Source of the DNA: Bacteroidetes bacterium SB0662_bin_6
GTDB taxonomy: Bacteria; Bacteroidota; Rhodothermia; Rhodothermales; VXPQ01
Assembly: GCA_009839485.1 (NCBI GenBank)
Contig: VXPQ01000020.1
Span: 1-39,052, forward strand
Reading direction: 5' to 3'
Length of the DNA stretch: 39,052 bases
The position numbers and the translations under genes are program-made. Under the pieces are notes generated by a model. It was not told where the DNA came from. It did no database searches and saw nothing but the letters and a program-made list of their open reading frames with translations. Within the stretch, counting starts at the first letter, position 1. Every line of letters begins with the position of its first letter. Of this stretch, positions 15,453-22,433 are shown in pieces.

Positions 15453-18400
15453 TCAGTTATCTCCTTCTGGCTCCTCTTCCGGATCCAGCGAAACCAGCAC
15501 GCCCTGCATCGCCACATAGTGGCCCCCGTAGGTGCAGATGAACGGGTAGTCGCCGGGGGGCGGCATGGTGAATGTCACCTGCACCTTTTCTCCGGGCCCC
15601 GCCGTGGGGGTGAAGGCGAGTATTTTTTCCTCGTGTTCCGGCGGGATGTAGTCGTGCTCCGCTGCGGCGAGCGCCGTCAGGCCCACCGGGTTGATGTATT
15701 CCCAGTGCTCCAGGATGACCACGTTATGCGTCATGGCCGGCGAGGTGGCGTTATTCACGAACCGGATGGTGACGAGTTCGCCGGCTGTGGCCTCGATGAG
15801 CCGGGTGTCGAAGGCCATCTCATCCCCTACGGAAGCGATCATAATCACCCCGTCCCGGTCCGGGCGCGTACCTCCCCGCGAAACACCTGCTTCTTCCTCT
15901 GTACTCCCGGTCATGTCCATCGCCGTGATTTCCCCGGCCAGGATGCCGCTCATGCGGTGGAACGAGGCATGACCGACGGCCTCCTTGACGGCGCCCGTCA
16001 AGACGTCCGCGTTGTTTGCGGCCCGCAGGAATCCTCGCGCGTGTTTCGCTCCCGCCGCCGTGGCGGCGTGCGGAATCCACGCATCCTGAGCGTTTTCGGG
16101 CGCGGTGAGCATGGCGAACACGGCCGCACCTGTCTCGTCGGAGGGAGGAGCATCCGCGAGGGCGAGCAATGCGGCAAGCCGCACGCGCGCGTCCTCATCT
16201 TCCAGCACGTTGTTCGCCATCAGCGCGTTGCGCGAGGCGTCGGTCGGCGGCAGAACCTTGGCGGCGGCTCGGCGCACGGCTGCGGAGGGATGGTTCAGTG
16301 CTTCTGCAGCCACTCCGAAGGCTTCGTCATGGGAGCCGTCCAGCATGCCCAGGCCGTGCAGCGTCCACAAGGCATGCAATGCGCCCGGATTGAGGCCAAG
16401 GCCATCCATGGACGTATCGCGCACGAGGCCGTACAGGTCCGTTGCCACATCCTGTTCGCCCCGTTCCACAAGGAGCCGCTGGGCCGTTTGTCGCCAGAAC
16501 ATGTTGTCGTGCCGGAGCGCGGCGACGAGTTCCTGCGGCGAAGCGCCGGAGAGGTCCATGGACTCGCCCGGATCCGCATCCTTGTGCACGATGCGGTAGA
16601 TGCGGCCGTGCTCGCGGTCCCGCAGATCGGTCACGTACGCATTGTTTTGTCCGTGTTCCCAGCCTTCCCGGAACGGGCCGAGGTTATGCTGCGGGATGTA
16701 GTTGTACCAGTCGACCATCCACAAAGCGCCGTCGGGGCCCACCTCGGCAAGGATGGGAATGGTCCACTCGTCGTCGCTGGCAAGCATGTTCCACTTGTTG
16801 AGCGCCTTGTAGTCGCTGCCGTCGGATTCCATAGCGAATCGTCCCAGCGTGCGGACGGTCGGCCCGGCGACGAATGCGATGCGGTTCCAGTATTCCTCGG
16901 GGAAATCGCGCGCCGTGTACAAGGCGTGTCCGGACGCGGCCGTGTAATTTCCTTTAAAGTCTCCCTGGCGGGTGCGGGTCGTCACGGGGTGTACGCGCCG
17001 GTCTTCGGCAATCGTGCCGAGCCGGACGGGGGTCCAGCCGCGCACCGCCTCGTAATACCGGTTCGGGACGGGCATGTACACGCTGGGATTGTTGTTGGCC
17101 GTCGAGGCGAAGGGGATGCCTTCCTCGCTGAAGCCGAATCCCCAGGTGTTGTTGTTCGTCATCCGCACGAATTCAAGTTTGGACCCGTCCGGCTTGAAGC
17201 GGAAGAAGCCCATCGGGAATCGATGGGCTTCGCCGCCGACCGTTCCGTCGAAGCCCGAATAGCCCAGGACGCCCCATATCCAGTTGTCGAAGCCCATCCG
17301 GATGTTGTTGGGCCCCGCGTGGGTGTCGAACGTTCCCCAGCCTTCGAAGAGGACCTCCTGCACATCGGCTTTGTCGTCTCCGTCGGTGTCTTTCAGGAAG
17401 AAGGTGTACGGGGCCTGCACCACCACCACACCACCGTTCGCAAAGGCGAATCCGGTCGGGATGCTCAGGTTCTCGGCGAACACGTTGAACGAGTCGGCCC
17501 GGCCGTCTCCGTCGGTGTCTTCCAGAATCGTGATGCGGTCGTTGCCCTGCCCGACTTCTTCATGGAGCTGGTTCGGATAATCGATGGTTTCTGCAATCCA
17601 CAGTCTTCCGCGTTCGTCCCATGCCATGTAGATAGGCTTGACGATGTCGGGCTCCGCCGCAAAGAGCTCGATTTCGAAGCCCGGCGGCACGACCATGCGG
17701 GACATGGATGTTTCGATGTCCAGGGGCAACTGCATGGGGCGTAGTTTGCGCTCGTTTTCCGGGTTCGAGTTGTATTCGAGGGAAGGCAGTACGGCGTCGA
17801 CGTATTCGTACAGCATCGATCTGGGTACGACATCGAGCGCCCAGTCTCCAGCGGCCCATTTTATGCCCCGCGCAACCAGTTGCTGGAATCCCGGTTGCGA
17901 CCAGGTCCGCTCGTCGTGCCCCCAGGCCGTGTAGAAAACTCTTCCCTCGCCGTGCGTCCGCACCCATGTCCAGGGTTCGGTATGATCCCCCTCGTGGCGT
18001 ACTTCGAGCACGGTGCGGTCGGGGTTGTGGTGCTTGTGGATGTACGTTTCGTCCCAGCTTTCGAATTCCGGGACGCCGAGGATGGCGGGATGGGTTGCAT
18101 CCGTGCGTTCCGTACGCACGACGCCGATGCCGTGGCTGTCGAAGGCCGCGCCGACGAGCGCGATGTAGGCCTCCGAGTTGCGGAACATGCCCGAGGCGCT
18201 ATGCAGGGGAACGAATCCGCCGCCCTCCGCGACGTAATCGAGGAGGGCCTGTTCCTGTGCGTCCGTCATCTCCATATAATTGGCGTAGAACACCACCGCG
18301 TCGAATTGACGCAGGTTTTCGAGATTTACGGCCTCGACTTCGTCCGTGTAGAAGATGTCCACGCCCATTGTGTACAGTGCCGAGATGATTTGCTGGGCAC

Positions 18401-18551
18401 GGGCTGCGGGTTGGTGGTGCCCGTGGTCACCGAGGAACAGGGCGGACACGGTAGATTTGTCGTCCGGCCGGGGCGCTGGCGAGGCGGTGGCGGCGGAGCA
18501 GAAAACGGCGGCGAGAAGAAGAACGCCTGCAAGGGAAGCAAAACGACGCAT
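15453..18551 (-). CDS. ThuA / PVC-type dehydrogenase / HEAT / cupredoxin fusion
   Basis: A 1032-residue exported multidomain protein. The start is ATG 18551, giving signal peptide MRRFASLAGVLLLAAVFCSAATA; the frame stays open upstream but without protein character. Order: ThuA glutamine-amidotransferase-like domain (about 30-265, LFLGDHGHH, FVPLHSASG), a PVC-type membrane-bound dehydrogenase beta-propeller (about 282-655, from PPGFEIELFAAEPDIVKP through RLWIAETIDYPNQ to GRIYRIVHKD), HEAT-like repeats (about 660-840), and an azurin-like C-terminal domain (about 900-1020). The copper site has His942, Cys1006, His1011 and Met1015; the Cys-(5)-His-(4)-Met spacing equals azurin. This architecture suggests periplasmic sugar or alcohol oxidation with electrons leaving through copper. 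The ThuA lipoprotein gene is 49 bp upstream and the cupin 15 bp downstream. Confidence 0.92.
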   Translation of the reverse strand: MRRFASLAGVLLLAAVFCSAATASPAPRPDDKSTVSALFLGDHGHHQPAARAQQIISALYTMGVDIFYTDEVEAVNLENLRQFDAVVFYANYMEMTDAQEQALLDYVAEGGGFVPLHSASGMFRNSEAYIALVGAAFDSHGIGVVRTERTDATHPAILGVPEFESWDETYIHKHHNPDRTVLEVRHEGDHTEPWTWVRTHGEGRVFYTAWGHDERTWSQPGFQQLVARGIKWAAGDWALDVVPRSMLYEYVDAVLPSLEYNSNPENERKLRPMQLPLDIETSMSRMVVPPGFEIELFAAEPDIVKPIYMAWDERGRLWIAETIDYPNQLHEEVGQGNDRITILEDTDGDGRADSFNVFAENLSIPTGFAFANGGVVVVQAPYTFFLKDTDGDDKADVQEVLFEGWGTFDTHAGPNNIRMGFDNWIWGVLGYSGFDGTVGGEAHRFPMGFFRFKPDGSKLEFVRMTNNNTWGFGFSEEGIPFASTANNNPSVYMPVPNRYYEAVRGWTPVRLGTIAEDRRVHPVTTRTRQGDFKGNYTAASGHALYTARDFPEEYWNRIAFVAGPTVRTLGRFAMESDGSDYKALNKWNMLASDDEWTIPILAEVGPDGALWMVDWYNYIPQHNLGPFREGWEHGQNNAYVTDLRDREHGRIYRIVHKDADPGESMDLSGASPQELVAALRHDNMFWRQTAQRLLVERGEQDVATDLYGLVRDTSMDGLGLNPGALHALWTLHGLGMLDGSHDEAFGVAAEALNHPSAAVRRAAAKVLPPTDASRNALMANNVLEDEDARVRLAALLALADAPPSDETGAAVFAMLTAPENAQDAWIPHAATAAGAKHARGFLRAANNADVLTGAVKEAVGHASFHRMSGILAGEITAMDMTGSTEEEAGVSRGGTRPDRDGVIMIASVGDEMAFDTRLIEATAGELVTIRFVNNATSPAMTHNVVILEHWEYINPVGLTALAAAEHDYIPPEHEEKILAFTPTAGPGEKVQVTFTMPPPGDYPFICTYGGHYVAMQGVLVSLDPEEEPEGDN

Positions 18552-18600
18552 GGCAGGGGTTGTGCGTTGGATGAGAAGCAATGCTATTGTGTGCGAGAGA

Positions 18601-19365
18601 CTATGGGGTGCGGCGGGCGGCCCATTCCACGCTGTTGCGAAGGATACGGGCGTACGCAGGGTGCTGGTGCGCTGCGCCGTCGTGGCCCAGCGTGTTGACG
18701 ACGATCCGCCCGTTCGTATGGTGGACGGTCCACACGATGGGGTATGTTTCGCCGGTTTCGACTTCTTCCGCTTCGGCGAGCACATGAATGGACGAGCCTT
18801 CGGGGTCCCGTTCGGAGCGGTACAATTCATCTTCGATAGTGAATTCGGCCGGCACGTCCGCCATCACCGGATGGTCGGGTTCGATCACCTGCACCGTGAA
18901 GGTGCCGTATTGCCGGTGGCTCCGGGCCCCTCCGCCCACGAGTTCCTGGTTGTATTCCGGCCAGTTCAACCAGTTGTACCATGCTCCCGGATGGCCGATC
19001 ACAAGCCCTTTGCCCGCCCCGACGAAATAAAACACGCCCTCGTGCAATTCCGGGTCGGTCATCGGCTGGTTCGTCACGATGCGGAGTACGTCGAGCGTGT
19101 CGAGGGCGGGAAGTATGTGGGCGGGTACGTCGGTATAGGCCGCATGGATACCGGCTTCTTCAAGGATATCCGCATCTTCTTCATGGAACCACCGGTCGAA
19201 GTCGTGGGAAGAGCCCCCTCCAGCCGTGAGGACAGTGATGGGGTCGGGCGCCTCGGACGAAGGGGTCTGCGCCTGCACGCAGGCGGACACGGTCAGGGCC
19301 GCAAGCAGCAACAGGAGCTTCTGTTTTTGCGGAAGCAGGTGCATTATCCTGTGCATTCGTATCAT
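18601..19365 (-). CDS. ThuA-domain lipoprotein
   Basis: A protein of about 254 residues with one ThuA domain (trehalose-utilisation type, class I amidotransferase-like fold): TVLTAGGGSSHDFDRWF, FYFVGAGKGLVIGHPGAWYNW and HTNGRIVVNTLGHD. The N-terminus is a lipoprotein signal with lipobox VSAC. Three in-frame ATGs (19365, 19356, 19344) could start it; 19344 has the better upstream AGGA, 19365 is chosen as the longest with a signal. Still longer frames would overlap the divergent sulfatase gene. It heads the five-gene minus-strand operon. ThuA proteins occur with sugar dehydrogenases and sugar-metabolising operons, and a ThuA domain is also part of the next gene product, so the two may handle the same sugar. 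Enzymatic activity is not established. Confidence 0.85.
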   Translation of the reverse strand: MIRMHRIMHLLPQKQKLLLLLAALTVSACVQAQTPSSEAPDPITVLTAGGGSSHDFDRWFHEEDADILEEAGIHAAYTDVPAHILPALDTLDVLRIVTNQPMTDPELHEGVFYFVGAGKGLVIGHPGAWYNWLNWPEYNQELVGGGARSHRQYGTFTVQVIEPDHPVMADVPAEFTIEDELYRSERDPEGSSIHVLAEAEEVETGETYPIVWTVHHTNGRIVVNTLGHDGAAHQHPAYARILRNSVEWAARRTP

Positions 19366-19405
19366 AAAATCCACGTTCAGAACCCTAAGATAGATAATTA
19401 CTGCC

Positions 19406-20902
19406 ATGCGTTTGCCGGACGCCTGCGTCATTTTCGCCGTTTCCCTGACTTTGGCCGGATTTACCCCCGGAGATTCCATTGCCCAGGCAGATGCATCCCC
19501 CGATCGGTCCAACCGCAACATCGTGCTCTTCGTCGCCGACGATCATGGACAGGACACGGGGGCGTACGGGAATCCGGTCCTTCAAACCCCGCATCTCGAC
19601 GCGTTCGCCGACGCGAGCATGCTGTTTACGCACGCGTTCGCGACGACCGCCAGTTGCAGCGCCAGCCGCTCCGTGTTGCTTACCGGGTTGCACAACCACC
19701 GCAACGGGCAATACGGCCATGTGCATGATTTCCATCACTTCATGGCGTTCGACAATATCCTCTCTTTGCCGGTATTGCTGGAGGAAGCAGGCTACCGCAC
19801 CGCCCGCGCCGGGAAATACCATGTGGCGCCGGAGGCCGTTTTCCGTTTCGGAGAAACCATTCCCGGGGATACCCGCGACGTCGTGACGATGGTGGACCAT
19901 GCCCGTCCTTTCCTCGAAGCGGAAAGCGAGCGCCCTTTCTTCTTTTATATCGCCACCAGCGACCCGCACCGGGGAGGGGGCGCCACCTCGGATGAGGCGT
20001 TGGCGCCGGATCGTTTCGGCAACCGTCCGGCGGGTTATCCCGGCATCGATCCCGTTATCTATGATCCGGAGGAAGTGGTCGTGCCGCCCTGGCTTCCCGA
20101 TACGCCGGCTGCGCGCGCCGAACTGGCGCAGTATTACCAGTCCGTATCGCGTATCGATCAGGGATTCGGATATCTGGTGCAGGTGCTGAAGGAAGCGGGC
20201 CGCTACGACGACACGCTCATGCTGTACCTGTCGGACCATGGGATCGCCATGCCGGGCGCCAAAACGACCGTGTACGAACCCGGTTTGCGTTCTCCGCTGA
20301 TCGTTCGCCATCCCGATGCGGCGGAACGCGGCGTGGTGACCGGCGCCATGGTGAGTTGGGCGGATATTACCCCGACGATCCTGGACTTCGCCGGGATCGC
20401 CGAGCCGACGTATTCGCAGCAGGTGCAGTCGGAAGGGATTCGTATGCATTTGCCGGACGAGCACGGCTTGCACGGACGTTCCTTCCTTGGCGTTCTGGAA
20501 GGGGGCGGCGGGGCCGGATTCGATCGCGTCTACGCATCGCACACGTTCCACGAGATTCAGATGTATTACCCGATGCGCGTGGTGCGGGATCGGGACTACA
20601 AACTCATCTGGAATGTGGCGCACGACCTTCCCTTCCCCTTCGCCACGGATTTGTGGGCGGCGTCCACCTGGCAGCAGGCGTACCGGCAAGGGGCGGATGC
20701 GCGCTACGGGGTACGCTCCGTGCAGGATTACATACATCGCCCCGAATTCGAGTTGTACGACATGCGCGCCGATCCGTGGGAATCGGAAAATCTGGCGTAT
20801 CTTCCGGAGTACGCGGAGGTACTGGCTGCCTACCGGGACATGCTGTGGGATTTCGAGGTGCGCACGTCGGATCCGTGGCTTCTTAAACAGGAATACGAAT
20901 AG
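19406..20902 (+). CDS. Sulfatase, N-sulfoglucosamine sulfohydrolase-like
   Basis: A 498-residue exported sulfatase of the alkaline-phosphatase superfamily with a signal peptide (about 1-27). Metal ligands DD are at 45-46. The formylglycine site reads C84-S-A-S-R88 followed by SVLLTGLHNHRNG, and the next segment (YGHVHDFHHFMAFDNILSLPVLLEEAGYRT) closely resembles human heparan N-sulfatase (SGSH). The site is CxAxR rather than CxPxR, a form known to be accepted by anSME-type maturases. It would remove N- or O-sulfate from a glycan outside the cytoplasm. It starts 40 bp from the divergent ThuA gene and ends 13 bp before the second sulfatase. No maturase is in the window. Confidence 0.92.
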   Translation: MRLPDACVIFAVSLTLAGFTPGDSIAQADASPDRSNRNIVLFVADDHGQDTGAYGNPVLQTPHLDAFADASMLFTHAFATTASCSASRSVLLTGLHNHRNGQYGHVHDFHHFMAFDNILSLPVLLEEAGYRTARAGKYHVAPEAVFRFGETIPGDTRDVVTMVDHARPFLEAESERPFFFYIATSDPHRGGGATSDEALAPDRFGNRPAGYPGIDPVIYDPEEVVVPPWLPDTPAARAELAQYYQSVSRIDQGFGYLVQVLKEAGRYDDTLMLYLSDHGIAMPGAKTTVYEPGLRSPLIVRHPDAAERGVVTGAMVSWADITPTILDFAGIAEPTYSQQVQSEGIRMHLPDEHGLHGRSFLGVLEGGGGAGFDRVYASHTFHEIQMYYPMRVVRDRDYKLIWNVAHDLPFPFATDLWAASTWQQAYRQGADARYGVRSVQDYIHRPEFELYDMRADPWESENLAYLPEYAEVLAAYRDMLWDFEVRTSDPWLLKQEYE

Positions 20903-20915
20903 AGATTTTTCAGCT

Positions 20916-22376
20916 ATGAGACTTGAATCGCTTCGATGGGAAAGGCCGCGTTTGGCCGTACTGCTCACGCTGTTTCTGACGGCATGGGGGCTTGCCGGAT
21001 GCGGCGCGTCCGACCGTGGAGGGGACGGAGCCGCTGGCGAGGGAGTTGCCGGCGCTCCGCCGAACATCGTATTTATTCTGGCCGACGATCTCGGCTACGC
21101 AGATGTGGGGGTTTTCGGGCAGACCCGCATCGCGACGCCCAGCCTCGACCGCATGGCGGCGGAAGGCCTCCGGTTCACGCAGTTTTATTCGGGTTCTACC
21201 GTGTGCGCTCCGTCACGCAGCGTGCTCATGGACGGGCGGCACACGGGGCATACCTACATCCGGGGCAACAGGGAAATACTCCCTTACGGGCAGGAGCCCA
21301 TCCCCGATTCGGTCGTGACCTTTGCCGAAGTGCTCAAGGGGGCCGGGTACCGGACCGGCCTGGTGGGCAAGTGGGGGCTGGGCGGTCCCGATACGCCGGG
21401 GCACCCGAATCTCCAGGGGTTCGATTATTTTTTCGGTTATCTCGGGCAGCGGCACGCCCATAATTACTATACCGAATTTCTTTTCCATAACGAGGACAGC
21501 GTATCGGTAGCCGGCAACAGAATGCCCGAACCGCGCCGAGGGGACGGCGCCGGCGAAGCCATCGACAAGATCACCTACAGCCACGATCTTTTTGCGGATT
21601 CGGCGCTGGCCTTCATCGACCGGAACCGGGAAGGGCCGTTTATGCTCTATTTCGCGTTGACGATTCCCCACGCCAACAATGAAGCGGGACCCCGCGGCAT
21701 GGAAGTCCCTGACTACGGGCGCTACGAGCACATGGACTGGCCGGAGGCCGAGAAGGGGATGGCTGCGATGGTTACCCGGATGGACGCCGACATAGGCCGT
21801 GTGCTTGATCGGCTGGAAGAACACGGCATTGCCGAAAACACGCTCGTTTTCTTCACCAGCGACAACGGCCCGCACCGCGAAGGGGGGCATGATCCGGAAT
21901 ATTTCGATTCGAACGGAGCGCTTCGAGGCTTCAAGCGGGACCTGTACGAAGGCGGCATCCGCGTGCCGACCATTGCCTGGTGGCCGGGAAGCGTGGAGGC
22001 GGCCGCCTCCACGGATCATGTAGGATATTTTACCGATATGCTGCCGACCTTTGCCGGTCTGGCCGGGGTTGCTTCCCCGGAGGGTATCGACGGGATCGAC
22101 ATGACCCCGACGCTGCTGGGCCGCTCCGGGGATCAGCGCGAGCACGAGTATCTGTACTGGGAGTTCCACGAGGACGGTATGGCGCAGGCCGTACGGATGG
22201 GTTCGTGGAAGGGGGTGCGTACGCCAGTGCATGACGCGATCGAGGTATATGATCTCGATGCAGACATCTCGGAAACGACCGACGTGGCCGCGCAGCATCC
22301 CGATGTGGCGGCGCGCCTCGACAGCATCATGCAGGCGGCCCACCGCCCGTCATCCATTGAGTGGAGAAAAAGGTAG
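20916..22376 (+). CDS. Arylsulfatase-type sulfatase lipoprotein
   Basis: A 486-residue sulfatase anchored as a lipoprotein (lipobox LAGC, Cys29). Metal-binding DD is at 57-58 (FILADDLGYAD) and the formylglycine motif is C97-A-P-S-R101, the classical CxPxR. Further family sequence includes VGKWGLGG, TIPHANNEAGP and FTSDNGPHREGGHDPEYF. It hydrolyses sulfate esters, probably of a polysaccharide, at the cell envelope. The ATG at 20916 lies 13 bp after the first sulfatase stop, so they are co-transcribed; the frame is open upstream inside the previous gene but the lipoprotein start decides. Two sulfatases of different subfamilies in tandem suggest stepwise desulfation. The stop codon lies inside a 26-bp palindrome. 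Confidence 0.94.
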   Translation: MRLESLRWERPRLAVLLTLFLTAWGLAGCGASDRGGDGAAGEGVAGAPPNIVFILADDLGYADVGVFGQTRIATPSLDRMAAEGLRFTQFYSGSTVCAPSRSVLMDGRHTGHTYIRGNREILPYGQEPIPDSVVTFAEVLKGAGYRTGLVGKWGLGGPDTPGHPNLQGFDYFFGYLGQRHAHNYYTEFLFHNEDSVSVAGNRMPEPRRGDGAGEAIDKITYSHDLFADSALAFIDRNREGPFMLYFALTIPHANNEAGPRGMEVPDYGRYEHMDWPEAEKGMAAMVTRMDADIGRVLDRLEEHGIAENTLVFFTSDNGPHREGGHDPEYFDSNGALRGFKRDLYEGGIRVPTIAWWPGSVEAAASTDHVGYFTDMLPTFAGLAGVASPEGIDGIDMTPTLLGRSGDQREHEYLYWEFHEDGMAQAVRMGSWKGVRTPVHDAIEVYDLDADISETTDVAAQHPDVAARLDSIMQAAHRPSSIEWRKR

Positions 22377-22394
22377 ACCGATCGGTCTACCTTT
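22369..22394. promoter_or_regulatory. 26-bp perfect palindrome, possible TetR-type operator
   Basis: A perfect 13+13 bp palindrome centred between 22381 and 22382 with core TAGACCGATCGGTCTA. It includes the sulfatase stop codon and ends 39 bp before the PhoD-like start. The core looks like operators of TetR-family repressors such as E. coli NemR, from memory of that site. A hairpin terminator is the alternative, but no spacer loop or T-tract is present. Confidence 0.5.
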
Positions 22395-22433
22395 CCGCTT
22401 TATCGCGTATCGGAAACAGATTTTTGCGTACCC

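Noticed and set aside
15443-15460. AGGGCCTGGTCAG between cupin and dehydrogenase genes as another MITE end
   Set aside because: Only about nine bases match the MITE tip and the homology stops at once; likely chance.
13725-17744. A plus-strand open frame of over 1300 codons
   Set aside because: It lies antisense to the TIM-barrel, UPF0261, cupin and dehydrogenase genes, has low-complexity His/Arg/Gly-rich content and no domain. It is a by-product of GC-rich codon use on the other strand.
18552-18830. Upstream extension of the dehydrogenase fusion by 93 codons
   Set aside because: A signal peptide starts at 18551 and the extra codons overlap the ThuA lipoprotein gene in another frame.
19385-21067. 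A minus-strand open frame of 560 codons
   Set aside because: Antisense to two sulfatases with intact formylglycine motifs; no protein character.
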